Shown: positions 24,527-35,586, numbered from the stretch's first letter. The stretch is 64,000 nt of DNA from Actinoallomurus sp963799975 (GCA_963799975.1 CAWCZF010000001.1:310001-374000), one strand, 5' to 3'. The notes: generated from the sequence alone by a model not told the origin. Made by a program: numbers and translations.

Positions 24527-26620
24527 TTGACCGCCGCCACAATCACCGCTGAGGATCCGCACGGTTACACCGCGCGGCACCTGTCGGTGCTCGAAGGACT
24601 GGAGGCCGTACGCAAGCGGCCCGGGATGTACATCGGGTCGACCGACAGCCGCGGTCTCATGCACTGCCTCTGGGAGATCATCGACAACTCCGTCGACGAG
24701 GCGCTCGGCGGCCACTGCACGCGCATCGAGGTCGCCCTGCACGCCGACGGCTCGATGGAGGTCGGCGACGACGGACGCGGCATTCCCGTCGACGCCGAGC
24801 CCAAGACCGGCCTGACCGGCGTCGAGCTGGTGATGACGCGGCTGCACGCGGGCGGCAAGTTCGGCGGCATCTCCTACACCGCCTCCGGCGGCCTGCACGG
24901 TGTCGGTGCCTCGGTCGTCAACGCCCTGTCCGTACGCCTCGACGTCGAGGTCGACCGCGACGGGCACACCCACGTGATGAGCTTCAAGCGCGGGCTGCCC
25001 GGCGACTTCGCCGGCGATGGCCCCGACGCGAAGTTCACCAAGAAGCCGGCCAAGCGCCAGGGCCTCGAGCAGGTCAAGCGCGTGGCCAAGCGCATCACCG
25101 GCACGCGCGTACGCTTCTGGCCCGACCGCCAGATCTTCCTCAAGGACGCCGAGATCGGCGGCCAGGTCGTCGTCGACCGAATGCGGCAGACCGCCTTCCT
25201 CGTCCCCGGCCTCACCATCGCCGTACGTGACGAGCGCGGCGAGGAGCTCGCCGAGCACGAGTTCCGCTTCGACGGCGGCATCAGTGAGTTCTGCGACCAT
25301 CTCGCCGCCGACGAGCCGGTCTGCGACGTGCTGCGCCTCCAGGGCCGTGGCCACTTCACCGAGACCGTGCCGGTCCTGGACGACCAGGGGCACCTCACGC
25401 CGACCGACGTCGAACGCGACATCGACGTCGACGTCGCGATCCGCTGGGGCACCGGCTACGACACGATCACCAAGTCGTTCGTCAACGTGATCGCCACCCC
25501 CAAGGGCGGCACCCACCTCGCCGGCTTCGACCGCGCCCTGGTCAAGGTGCTCAACGACCAGCTGCGCGCGACCAAGCTGCTGAAAAACGGCGACGAGGCC
25601 ATCATCAAGGACGACATCCTCGAGGGCCTCACCTCGGTGGTGACCGTGCGCCTGCCGGAGCCGCAGTTCGAGGGACAGACCAAGGAGGTGCTGGGCACCT
25701 CCGCGGCCACCCGCATCGTCTCCCAGGTGGTCGGGCGCGAGCTCAAGGAGGCGTTCGACAACCCCAAGCGCGGCCAGAAGCAGCAGTTGCGCGCCGTGCT
25801 GGAGAAGGTCGTCTCGGCGTCCAAAGCACGCATCGCCGCACGCCAGCAGCGGGAGAACCAGCGCCGCAAGAGCGCGCTGGAAAACTCCGCGCTGCCCGCC
25901 AAGCTGGTCGACTGCCGCACCGCCGACGACCGCAGCGAGCTGTTCATCGTCGAGGGAGACTCCGCGCTCGGCACGGCCAAGCTGGCACGCGACTCCGAGT
26001 TCCAGGCCCTGCTGCCGATCCGCGGCAAGATCTTGAACGTGCAGAAGGCGTCCGTCGCCGACATGCTGAAAAACGCGGAGTGCGCCTCGATCATCCAGGT
26101 GCTCGGCGCGGGGTCGGGCCGCACCTTCGATCTCGACGCCGCCCGCTACGGCCGCCTCATCCTGATGGCCGACGCCGACGTCGACGGCGCCCACATCCGC
26201 TGCCTGCTGCTCACTCTGCTGCACCGCTACATGCGGCCGATGCTCGACGCCGGTCGCGTGTTCGCCGCCGTGCCGCCGCTGCACCGCATCGAGCTGACCA
26301 ACCCCAAGAAGGGCCGGCCGAAGCACATCTACACCTACTCCGACGCCGAACTCCGCAAGAAGCTCGTGGAGTTCGAGCGACGCGGAACGCGGTGGAAGGA
26401 GCCGATCCAGCGTTACAAGGGTCTCGGTGAGATGGACGCCGACCAGCTCGCGGAGACGACGATGGATCCGCGGCACCGCATGCTGCGCCGCATCCGCATC
26501 GAGGACGCCGCCGACGCCGAGGGCATCTTCAGCCTGCTGATGGGGTCAGAGGTCGCGCCGCGCCGCGAGTTCATCGCCGGTGGCGCGTCCGAACTGGACG
26601 ACTCCCGCATCGACATCTGA
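24527..26620 (+). CDS. parE: DNA topoisomerase IV subunit B (ParE-like GyrB paralogue)
   Basis: A 697-residue type II topoisomerase ATPase subunit. The GHKL ATPase has IIDNSVDEALGG, GDDGRGIPVD and GGLHGVGASVVNALS; the transducer follows; the TOPRIM domain has FIVEGDSALGTAK and ILMADADVDGAHIRC; the end RRFIAGGASELDD-like closes it. The start is a rare TTG at 24527 preceded by GAGGAG (24513-24518) with 8-nt spacing; the open frame back to 23738 is not ParE-like. It partners ParC, encoded at 29622-32147, to decatenate chromosomes. Pairing with parC rather than gyrA nearby argues for ParE, not GyrB. A strong hairpin at 26656-26685 follows. Confidence 0.93.
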   Translation: MTAATITAEDPHGYTARHLSVLEGLEAVRKRPGMYIGSTDSRGLMHCLWEIIDNSVDEALGGHCTRIEVALHADGSMEVGDDGRGIPVDAEPKTGLTGVELVMTRLHAGGKFGGISYTASGGLHGVGASVVNALSVRLDVEVDRDGHTHVMSFKRGLPGDFAGDGPDAKFTKKPAKRQGLEQVKRVAKRITGTRVRFWPDRQIFLKDAEIGGQVVVDRMRQTAFLVPGLTIAVRDERGEELAEHEFRFDGGISEFCDHLAADEPVCDVLRLQGRGHFTETVPVLDDQGHLTPTDVERDIDVDVAIRWGTGYDTITKSFVNVIATPKGGTHLAGFDRALVKVLNDQLRATKLLKNGDEAIIKDDILEGLTSVVTVRLPEPQFEGQTKEVLGTSAATRIVSQVVGRELKEAFDNPKRGQKQQLRAVLEKVVSASKARIAARQQRENQRRKSALENSALPAKLVDCRTADDRSELFIVEGDSALGTAKLARDSEFQALLPIRGKILNVQKASVADMLKNAECASIIQVLGAGSGRTFDLDAARYGRLILMADADVDGAHIRCLLLTLLHRYMRPMLDAGRVFAAVPPLHRIELTNPKKGRPKHIYTYSDAELRKKLVEFERRGTRWKEPIQRYKGLGEMDADQLAETTMDPRHRMLRRIRIEDAADAEGIFSLLMGSEVAPRREFIAGGASELDDSRIDI

Positions 26621-26655
26621 GCCTCTCGAAAGTCTGAGCCTGCTCGACATCTGGC

Positions 26656-26685
26656 CGCCTCGTCCACCCCCGGGTGGACGAGGCG
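26656..26685 (+). terminator. Hairpin terminator after parE
   Basis: A perfect 14-bp stem (26656-26669 with 26672-26685) with a 2-nt loop, 35 bp after the parE stop. No U-tract is present. Confidence 0.8.
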
Positions 26686-26740
26686 AAGCTCCATCCGCGC
26701 GCCGATCCGTACGAGCCCGTGGGCTCCTAGCGTCGTCGGC

Positions 26741-27217
26741 ATGCATGAGGCTCTCAACGTACTGATCATCGCCGCCGTCGTCGTACTCGTCATCGTGCGA
26801 CGCTTCTCGCGCCGTCGTGTCGACGAGCGGAAACCGCTGATCGTCCCGCTCGTCATCGCGGTCATCGGGATCGCCCAGGGCAACGCGGTCGACGGGCACC
26901 ACGTCGCACTGAGCGCCGGCCTGCTCGCCGCCGAGATCGCCGCGGCGCTGATGCTCGGACTCGGGCTCGGCGCGACCGTACGGCTGTGGCGCGAGCGTGA
27001 CGGCTCGCGCTGGAGCCAGGGGACCTGGGCGACCTTCGGGATCTTCCTCGCGTCCATCGCCGTGCGCGGCGGTCTGTACGCCGCGGGCTATGCCGGGGGA
27101 GTCCGTCCGGGCAGCGGGGCGCTCATGATCTCGGTCGCGGTCTGGCTGCTGGCCCAGAACGCCGTCATCGCCTGGCGTTCCCGAGACCTCCCGGCGCGGG
27201 TTAGCGTTCAGGCGTGA
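26741..27217 (+). CDS. Small membrane protein (DUF1453/CcdC-like)
   Basis: A 158-residue integral membrane protein with four hydrophobic helices (for example VLIIAAVVVLVIV, IVPLVIAVIGIAQG). The residues linking helices 1 and 2 are RRFSRRRVDERKP, a pattern common to DUF1453/CcdC-like proteins. Its stop overlaps the GTG of the following sensor kinase gene, so it is probably translationally coupled to the two-component system and may be a membrane partner of the kinase. A -10-like TAGCGT (26728-26733) lies 7 nt before ATG 26741 with no ribosome site, suggesting a leaderless transcript. Confidence 0.75.
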   Translation: MHEALNVLIIAAVVVLVIVRRFSRRRVDERKPLIVPLVIAVIGIAQGNAVDGHHVALSAGLLAAEIAAALMLGLGLGATVRLWRERDGSRWSQGTWATFGIFLASIAVRGGLYAAGYAGGVRPGSGALMISVAVWLLAQNAVIAWRSRDLPARVSVQA

Positions 27218-28404
27218 TGGCAGACCTGCGGGCCCGGCTGACCGGAGAGCGCCTCCGCGCTGTGCTCCGGTCGGCCGGTGCCGTCACCGAGCCGGGGTCC
27301 TCCTGGCCCCGGCGTTCGACGTTGCGGGCAGTCGCGGTGATGGTCGGCAGCGTCTGGTTCCTGTACGCGATGCTGCGCACGCACGGGGACGCCGGCCAGC
27401 CGCGTTTCGGGCTGCACGGCACCGACCTCACCCTCACCGCCGGCGCGTTCGCCGCGGTCGCCTGCTTCCTGTTCGCCCTGGTCACGAGCCGTCGCCCCAC
27501 GACGTACGCGGGATTCTTGTTCCTGGCCGGCGCCGGTCTCGGCGTGCTGCTCTACGCCGTGGCGCCCGAACGTCCGGGCAGCGCCCTCGTCTTCGCCTGC
27601 GTCGGGTTCGCCGGTTCGGTCCAGTCACTCGCGCGCTCGGCGCCGGTGGCGGCGGTGGGCGCGATCGGGATGACGGTCGTCATCCTCACCCACGGACGGC
27701 CGGCGGGGGAGCTGTGGACGATCGTGGGGATGCTCGGCATGTTCGCCGGCATCCGCGCGGGCCGTACGCACGAGGCGGCGCGGCAGACCGAGCAGCAGAA
27801 CCTCATCCTGGCCGAACGGTCCCGCATCGCCCGCGAGATCCACGACATTCTCGCCCATTCGCTGTCGGCCCAGCTCGTCCACCTGGAGGGCGCGCGGCTG
27901 CTGATGGTGAGCGGCCGTACGGACGAGGCCCTCGACCGGGTGGAGCGCGCCCGCGGCCTGGCGCGCAGCGGCCTGGAGGAGACGAGGCGCGCGCTGGCCA
28001 CCCTCCGCGGCGACATCCCGCCGATCGACGTGGTCCTGCGTGAGCTCTCCGAAGAACACCGACTCCTCGCCGACGCGGCGTGCGAGGTGAACATCGAGGG
28101 CGATCACCAGGACCTGACCGCCAAGGCCGGTCTCGCCGTGATCCGTACCGCACAGGAGGCGCTGACGAACGCGCGCAAACACGCGCCGGGCGCCAAGGTG
28201 ACGATCGCGCTGCGCTACCAGAGCGGATGGTGCGAGCTTGAGGTGTCGGACTCGGGCGGGCGCAAGGAGCCCGGCCCGCTTGCCACCAGCGGCGGGGGAT
28301 ACGGTCTGGTCGGAATGCGCGAGCGCGCCGAACTCATCGGTGGCACGCTCGAAGCCGGTCCCGAGGGAGAGGGGTTCAGGGTGCTGCTGAGGGTGCCGCT
28401 GTGA
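27214..28404 (+). CDS. Sensor histidine kinase (NarX/DesK type)
   Basis: A 396-residue membrane sensor kinase. The N-terminal half holds about five hydrophobic segments (VMVGSVWFLYAMLR, LTAGAFAAVACFLFALV and others) and no large sensor domain. The HisKA_3 segment is RSRIAREIHDILAHSLSAQL, with the phosphorylated histidine in EIHD; the HATPase ends GGGYGLVGMRERAELIGG. Start GTG 27214 or ATG 27217 overlaps the membrane protein stop, and the stop overlaps the response regulator start by 4 nt, making one operon of three coupled genes. Signal unknown. Confidence 0.92.
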   Translation: MMADLRARLTGERLRAVLRSAGAVTEPGSSWPRRSTLRAVAVMVGSVWFLYAMLRTHGDAGQPRFGLHGTDLTLTAGAFAAVACFLFALVTSRRPTTYAGFLFLAGAGLGVLLYAVAPERPGSALVFACVGFAGSVQSLARSAPVAAVGAIGMTVVILTHGRPAGELWTIVGMLGMFAGIRAGRTHEAARQTEQQNLILAERSRIAREIHDILAHSLSAQLVHLEGARLLMVSGRTDEALDRVERARGLARSGLEETRRALATLRGDIPPIDVVLRELSEEHRLLADAACEVNIEGDHQDLTAKAGLAVIRTAQEALTNARKHAPGAKVTIALRYQSGWCELEVSDSGGRKEPGPLATSGGGYGLVGMRERAELIGGTLEAGPEGEGFRVLLRVPL

Positions 28405-29057
28405 CGCGCGTGCTGGTGGTGGACGACCAGACCGTCGTACGCGACGGGCTGGTGCTGCTGATCGGCCTGCTACCGGGACTGGAGGTGGTGGGTTCGGCCG
28501 GAGACGGCGAGGAGGCCCTGCGGCTGGTCGCCGAGAACAACCCGGACGTCGTGCTGATGGACCTCCGCATGCCGCGCGTGGACGGCGTCGAGGCCACCCG
28601 GCGGATCAAGGCCGAGCACCCGTCGGTCCAGATCGTCGTACTGACCACCTACAACGACGACGAGTCGGTCTTCGCCGCACTCCAGGCCGGCGCGAGGGGT
28701 TACCTGACCAAGGACGCGGGCGCCGACGAGATCGCCCGGGCCATCGACGCCGTACGCGACGGAGACGCCCAGCTCGACCCGTCGGTGCAACGACGCCTGG
28801 TCGACGCGCTGGCCGCCGGCGCCCAGCCCTCTCGTCGCCGGCGGGGCGACCTCCCGGACGGCCTCACTCAGCGGGAGGCCGAGGTGCTCACGCTGATCGC
28901 CGGGGGCCGCTCGAACGCCGAGATCGCTCGCGACCTGTTCATCAGCGAGGCGACGGTCAAGACCCACATCAACAACCTGTTCGGCAAGGCGGGCCTGCGC
29001 GACCGGGCACAGGCCGTGACGTACGCGTACCGGAAGGGCCTCGCCGACCTGGGCTGA
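28401..29057 (+). CDS. LuxR-family (NarL) response regulator
   Basis: A 218-residue response regulator. The receiver begins TRVLVVDDQTVVRDGLVLLI, with the phosphorylated Asp in VVLMDLRMP and conserved Thr and Lys in LTTYN and YLTKDAG. The DNA-binding domain is a LuxR helix-turn-helix: LTQREAEVLTLIAGGRSNAE then ISEATVKTHINNLFGKAGL. It is partnered by the upstream kinase, overlapping by 4 nt. Regulon unknown; the neighbouring membrane protein is the first candidate. Confidence 0.95.
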   Translation: MTRVLVVDDQTVVRDGLVLLIGLLPGLEVVGSAGDGEEALRLVAENNPDVVLMDLRMPRVDGVEATRRIKAEHPSVQIVVLTTYNDDESVFAALQAGARGYLTKDAGADEIARAIDAVRDGDAQLDPSVQRRLVDALAAGAQPSRRRRGDLPDGLTQREAEVLTLIAGGRSNAEIARDLFISEATVKTHINNLFGKAGLRDRAQAVTYAYRKGLADLG

Positions 29058-29225
29058 CACCGCCCCGCGCGCCTGGTCCCGCCGGCGGCTTGAGACCTTC
29101 GGTCGGCTGGAGGCAAGGACTCGCTAGATCCCTCGTGACGCAGAGCGACGGACGATGACAAGAAGTGATCATTTCGCTACTGTGCGTTATGGATCTATGT
29201 GAATGCTTTCCCAAGGAGAACCGGC

Positions 29226-29582
29226 GTGCGTAAGACCTTCATGATCGCTGAATGCCTCCGCCGTTACGCCTGGTGGCGACTCAACCGCTCCGACGAGCAC
29301 GACGGGGGTCGTAACGCGCGCAGCGCGATCGCCCTGCTCAACGCCGCGGCGTACGCCGCCGAGCTGCCGGAGGACGCACCGGTCATCACCCGGCTCTGCG
29401 CGGCCGGCAACCTCTCGGGCGAGGAGTTCCGCCTCCCGGTGCCGGCCGAACGGATCGTACGCTTCTGGCACTACGAGGAGCCCAGCGGCGACCCGGACGA
29501 CCTGCTCGAGGCGATCGCCGCCATGGCACAGCCGCCGAAGATCCCCGCCCAGCGCGACGGCGAGCAGCCACTCCACCGCTGA
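29226..29582 (+). CDS. Small hypothetical protein, 118 aa
   Basis: I do not recognise this protein. GTG 29226 follows AAGGAG (29213-29218) with 7-nt spacing; the frame from 29199 is less likely. The N-terminus (MRKTFMIAECLRRYAWWRLN) is amphipathic, the middle has ARSAIALLNAAAYAAELPED, and the end is charged. No membrane segment or motif is clear. About 60 bp upstream (29150-29215) are AT-richer, in keeping with a promoter. parC converges from the other side. Confidence 0.65.
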   Translation: MRKTFMIAECLRRYAWWRLNRSDEHDGGRNARSAIALLNAAAYAAELPEDAPVITRLCAAGNLSGEEFRLPVPAERIVRFWHYEEPSGDPDDLLEAIAAMAQPPKIPAQRDGEQPLHR

Positions 29583-29621
29583 ACACCGCGACGGCAGGGC
29601 AGCGCCCGCACCGCCCAGCCG

Positions 29622-32147
<2,526 letters not shown>

Positions 32148-32241
32148 TGTGACGGGTCGATACGACAGGTTGCGCCGCTCGCGTCGGCGCGCCGCGGACC
32201 GATGAGAGAAGATGTCGCGAAGTCGCGAAAAGGAGTACCGC

Positions 32242-33372
32242 ATGTACGCCGACTTCCAGAATGAGATTTACCTCAACGGTGTGGCCGGCGTCGTGCCTCC
32301 GCTGCCGACCGATCTGACCCGGCTCGAGGCCCTCGCGAAGGACAAGCTGTCGCGCGAGGCGTACGACTATGTCGCCGGGTCGGCCGGGGCCGGCGACACC
32401 GCGCGGTCCAACCGCGAGGCGTTCCGGCGCTGGCGGCTCGTGCCGCGGATGCTGCGCGGAACGGCAGGCTGCGACCTGACCACCGAGGTGCTCGGGCAGA
32501 CGCTGCCCGCGCCGGTGCTGCTCGGCCCGGTCGGCGTGCTGCGCATCCTGCATCCCGAGGGCGAGCTCGCGGTGGCGCGTGCGGCGGAGTCGATGGGCGT
32601 GCCGATGGTCCTGAGCACGGCCGCGTCGGCCACGATGGAGGAGGTCGCCGAGGCGGCCGGCCCGCGCTGGTACCAGCTGTACTGGCCGAACGACCGCGAC
32701 CTCGCCGTCAGCTTCCTCGACCGCGCCAAGGCCGCGGGCTACTCCGCTCTCGTCGTCACGCTCGACACGTTCACGCTGGCCTGGCGGCCGCGTGACCTCG
32801 ACAACGCGTACCTGCCGTTCCTGCGCGGCATCGGCAACCAGAACTACCTGGCCGATCCGGTCTTCACCGCGAGCGCGGGCGACAACCCGATCCTGCACTG
32901 GGCGTCGGTCTTCGGGAACCCGTCGTTGACCTGGGACGATCTGGCCTTCCTGCGGGAGCACTGGGATGGCCCGATCGCGCTCAAGGGCATCCAGCACGCC
33001 GACGACGCCCGTCGCGCGGTCGACGCGGCCATGGACGGCATCGTGGTGTCCAACCACGGCGGACGCCAGGTGGACGGCGCGATCGCCGCGCTGGACGCGC
33101 TGCCCTCGATCACGCACGCGGTGGGTGACCAGATCGACGTGCTGTTCGACAGCGGGATACGTACGGGCGCGGACGTCGTCAAGGCGCTCGCGCTGGGCGC
33201 CAAGGCGGTGCTGCTGGCCCGCCCGTACGCGTACGGGCTGGCCCTCGGCGGCGAGGCCGGCGTACGGCACGTGCTCCGCTGCCTGCTCGCCGACCTCGAG
33301 CTCACCCTGCGCCTGTCCGGCCACGCCGACGTCGCCTCGCCGTCACTGGAGGCCCTGCAGAACGCCACCTGA
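32242..33372 (+). CDS. FMN-dependent alpha-hydroxy-acid oxidase (lactate 2-monooxygenase-like)
   Basis: A 376-residue TIM-barrel flavoenzyme. Motifs in order: YDYVAGSAGAGDTARSNREA, PAPVLLGPVGVLRI, the FMN/substrate block STAASATMEEVAEAAG, WYQLYWPNDRD, LVVTLDTFTLAWRPRDL, IALKGIQHADDA, IVVSNHGGRQVDG with the catalytic His, and the FMN phosphate site FDSGIRTGADVVKALALGAK. These enzymes oxidise L-2-hydroxy acids such as lactate. YDYVAGSAG and the YWPNDRD variant resemble lactate 2-monooxygenase, but glycolate or mandelate-type use cannot be excluded. ATG 32242 follows AAGGAG with 6-nt spacing. The stop overlaps the -35 of the antitoxin promoter. Confidence 0.9.
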   Translation: MYADFQNEIYLNGVAGVVPPLPTDLTRLEALAKDKLSREAYDYVAGSAGAGDTARSNREAFRRWRLVPRMLRGTAGCDLTTEVLGQTLPAPVLLGPVGVLRILHPEGELAVARAAESMGVPMVLSTAASATMEEVAEAAGPRWYQLYWPNDRDLAVSFLDRAKAAGYSALVVTLDTFTLAWRPRDLDNAYLPFLRGIGNQNYLADPVFTASAGDNPILHWASVFGNPSLTWDDLAFLREHWDGPIALKGIQHADDARRAVDAAMDGIVVSNHGGRQVDGAIAALDALPSITHAVGDQIDVLFDSGIRTGADVVKALALGAKAVLLARPYAYGLALGGEAGVRHVLRCLLADLELTLRLSGHADVASPSLEALQNAT

Positions 33373-33397
33373 CAGCGTGGTCATACCACGGTATGAT
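33369..33397 (+). promoter_or_regulatory. Sigma-A promoter of the toxin-antitoxin operon
   Basis: A near-consensus housekeeping promoter: -35 CTGACA (33369-33374), 17-bp spacer, -10 TATGAT (33392-33397). The predicted start falls at about 33404-33406, on or just before ATG 33406, so the operon mRNA is leaderless. The -35 overlaps the stop codon of the upstream oxidase. Confidence 0.8.
33381..33396. promoter_or_regulatory. Palindromic operator of the toxin-antitoxin operon
   Basis: TCATACC-AC-GGTATGA is a perfect 7-bp inverted repeat with a 2-bp centre. It covers the spacer and most of the -10 of the operon promoter, as expected for autorepression by a ribbon-helix-helix antitoxin. Confidence 0.8.
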
Positions 33398-33405
33398 GTG
33401 TGACT

Positions 33406-33651
33406 ATGAGTGTACGCAAAGTCACCATCTCCCTCGATCCCGAACTGTACGCTGCCGTCAAGGCAGATACAGAGAGTAAGGGGACGAGCGTGTCGAGTTG
33501 GATGTCCGACGCCGCTGCGGAGAAGCTCCGCCAGCACGCATGGGACGAATACATGGCCGCGTACGAGGCCGAGCACGGAGAGTTCACCGACGAGGAACTC
33601 GGCCGGCCGATTCCTGTCGCGTACGTCAGCGGCAAGAAGCAAGCGTCCTGA
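33406..33651 (+). CDS. Ribbon-helix-helix antitoxin
   Basis: An 81-residue protein with an N-terminal ribbon-helix-helix fold: strand VRKVTISLD, helix PELYAAVKADTESKG, then SVSSWMSDAAAEKLRQ. The C-terminal half is acidic and partly disordered (HGEFTDEELGRP), the part that usually wraps the toxin. It should neutralise the PIN protein and repress the operon through the palindrome at 33381-33396. ATG 33406 falls at the predicted transcription start; an in-frame GTG at 33400 would lie upstream of it. The stop overlaps the toxin ATG (TGATG). Confidence 0.85.
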   Translation: MSVRKVTISLDPELYAAVKADTESKGTSVSSWMSDAAAEKLRQHAWDEYMAAYEAEHGEFTDEELGRPIPVAYVSGKKQAS

Positions 33652-34022
33652 TGGGCGTGGTTCTCGACGCGGGTGCCCTGGTGGCGATCGACAGGGGCGA
33701 CCGCGAGACCAATCGCGTACTGCACAAGGCTCGCACCGATGGTGTCCGCACCTCGTGTGCGGCCGTGGCTCAGGTCTGGCGGGACGGCGCTCGTCAGGCG
33801 CGTCTCGCGCTGGCACTGAAGGGCATCGACGTCGTGCCACTGGACGAGGAGACGGACCGCCGGATCGGTGAGCTGCTGCGTGCGGCCGGCACGGCGGACG
33901 TGGTCGACGGGCACGTCGCCCTCATGGTCAGGCCGGGCGACTTTGTGGCGACCTCCGACATCGGCGACATCGGCCGCCTGCTCGACGTCCGCTGCGTACG
34001 GGCCGGGCTGGTACAGGTCTGA
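33651..34022 (+). CDS. PIN-domain toxin (VapC-like)
   Basis: A 123-residue PIN protein. The first catalytic aspartate is in GVVLDAGALVAIDRGDRE (Asp 6), and the later acidic residues are in GTADVVDGHVAL and TSDIGDI. In the second conserved block the usual glutamate is replaced by glutamine (AAVAQVWRDG), a change I recall in other actinobacterial PIN proteins; metal use may differ from classical VapC. PIN toxins cleave RNA, often tRNA or rRNA. Translation is coupled to the antitoxin through TGATG. A hairpin at 34026-34054 ends the operon. Confidence 0.85.
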   Translation: MGVVLDAGALVAIDRGDRETNRVLHKARTDGVRTSCAAVAQVWRDGARQARLALALKGIDVVPLDEETDRRIGELLRAAGTADVVDGHVALMVRPGDFVATSDIGDIGRLLDVRCVRAGLVQV

Positions 34023-34025
34023 ATG

Positions 34026-34054
34026 CAGGCCCCCGGCCATCGGCCTGGGGCCTG
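34026..34054. terminator. Hairpin between convergent toxin and MFS genes
   Basis: CAGGCCCC (34026-34033) pairs with GGGGCCTG (34047-34054) and inner GGCC pairs extend the stem to about 12 bp with one mismatch. It may serve both converging genes. Confidence 0.65.
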
Positions 34055-34064
34055 CCGACACGGA

Positions 34065-35540
34065 TCAGGCGGCCTCGGCGAGAAGCTCCGGTTCCGCCGC
34101 CGGCGAGGCGGCCGGCGTCGGGCGGGGGAGGAGCAGCGTCAGCGCCGCCGCGGTCAGTACGAGCGCCAGGGCGAGGAACGTGACCACCTCCGTCGTCGCG
34201 GCGAAGTCGGCGCGCGACGGCCGTGCCCCCAGGCCGCCGAAGAACACCGCTCCCAGCACCGCGACCCCGGCCGCGCTCGCGAACTGCTGCGTCGTCGTCA
34301 GCACCCCCGCGGCCGCGCCGCCGTGTGACGGCCGGATTCCGGCCAGCACCGCGCCGATGAGCGTCGGCAGCACCAGCCCGTTCCCCAGGCCGACCAGCCC
34401 GGTCGGGATCAGCAGCCAGGCCGGCGTGATCGCGCCGCCCAGCTCCTGCAGCTCGACGATGAGGATCACCAGTCCCAGTCCGGAGATCGACGCGCCCACG
34501 GTCATCACCCGCAGGCCGAACCTCGCGACCAGTGATCTGCCGAGGATCGAGGTCACCGAGAACAGCACGCCCAGCGGCAGGAACGTCAGGCCGGCTTCCA
34601 GCGGCGACAGCCCGAGGCCGCCCTGCAACAGCAGCGTCAGCACGAACATGAAGCTGGCGAAGAAGCCCATGAAGGCCACGTTCACCGGCAGCCCGGCGGC
34701 GAACGACCGGTTGCGGAACAGCGTCAGGTCCAGCAGCGGCTCACCGCCTCGCCGGGTGAGCCGGCGCTCCCAGTGCAGGGTCGCGGCCAGCATCGGCAGG
34801 GACAGGACCATGGAAACCCAGGTCCACACGGGCCAGCCCTGCTCGCGGCCGAGGATGAGCGGCACCAGTACGAGGGCGAGCGCCCCGGAGATGCCGGCCG
34901 CGCCGAGCAGGTCGAGCCGCGGCCGGTACGACGCGCGGTGGTGCGGCAGCAGCCGCACTGCGAACGCCAGCGTCGCCACGCCCACCGGCACGTTGATCAG
35001 GAAGATGACCCGCCAGCCGAGCCCGAACACGTCGGCGTCAAGAAGCAGGCCGCCGAGCACCTGCCCGGCGATCGCCCCGACCCCGGCGGTCACGCCGAAC
35101 CACGACATCGCGCGCGGCCGCTCCTCGGCCGGGAACGTCCCGGTGATGAGGGCCAGCACCTGCGGCACCATGGCCGCGCCGGTGAGCCCCTGCAGCAGCC
35201 GCGCCGCGATCAACTGGCCGGGCGACTGGGCCAGCCCGCACAGCAGCGACGCGACGGTGAAGGACGCCACGCCGACGAGGAACAGCCGCCGATAGCCGAA
35301 TAGGTCGCCCAGCCGGCCGCCGGTCACCATCCCGCTGGCGTACGTGAAGGCGTATCCGCCGACGATGAGCTCCAGCGCGGCCTGCCCGGCATGCAGGTCG
35401 GATTCGAGAGACGGTGCGGCGACGTTGACGACGAAGAAGTCGAACAACGCCATGAACGTCGCCGACAGGATCACCGGCAGCATGATCCACCGGCGCGGGG
35501 AGGTGGAGGAAGACACGTCGCTCCAAAGTTCGACAACCAT
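34065..35540 (-). CDS. MFS drug-resistance transporter (DHA2/EmrB-QacA type)
   Basis: A 491-residue integral membrane protein with about 14 predicted helices. The first helix has LPVILSATFMALFDFFVVNV, followed by the DHA2 motif GGRLGDLFGYRRLFLVGV, then VLALITGTFPAEERPRAMSW and LDLLGAAGISGALALVLVPL. These are proton-driven exporters of drugs or metabolites. ATG 35540 begins the homologous region; the longer frame to 35795 is antisense to the ArsR gene. The divergent ArsR-type regulator is the likely repressor, with nested inverted repeats at 35525-35586 covering the start. Confidence 0.9.
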   Translation of the reverse strand: MVVELWSDVSSSTSPRRWIMLPVILSATFMALFDFFVVNVAAPSLESDLHAGQAALELIVGGYAFTYASGMVTGGRLGDLFGYRRLFLVGVASFTVASLLCGLAQSPGQLIAARLLQGLTGAAMVPQVLALITGTFPAEERPRAMSWFGVTAGVGAIAGQVLGGLLLDADVFGLGWRVIFLINVPVGVATLAFAVRLLPHHRASYRPRLDLLGAAGISGALALVLVPLILGREQGWPVWTWVSMVLSLPMLAATLHWERRLTRRGGEPLLDLTLFRNRSFAAGLPVNVAFMGFFASFMFVLTLLLQGGLGLSPLEAGLTFLPLGVLFSVTSILGRSLVARFGLRVMTVGASISGLGLVILIVELQELGGAITPAWLLIPTGLVGLGNGLVLPTLIGAVLAGIRPSHGGAAAGVLTTTQQFASAAGVAVLGAVFFGGLGARPSRADFAATTEVVTFLALALVLTAAALTLLLPRPTPAASPAAEPELLAEAA

Positions 35541-35586
35541 CAAAGAGTTCGAGAACCATCGAACAGTACGACAGTGGTCGAACTTT
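35525..35586. promoter_or_regulatory. Nested operator repeats between MFS pump and ArsR regulator
   Basis: Two inverted repeats are nested. The outer pair is AAAGTTCGAC (35525-35534) and GTCGAACTTT (35577-35586), a perfect 10-bp match. The inner pair is GTTCGA (35547-35552) and TCGAAC (35559-35564) with 6 bp between. The left outer arm and the inner left arm are also direct copies (AGTTCGAsAACCATC, s=C or G). This is the natural binding region of the ArsR protein. Confidence 0.75.

Noticed and set aside
24389..26476. 695-codon minus-strand frame over parE
   Set aside because: Shadow frame; parE motifs on the plus strand are complete.
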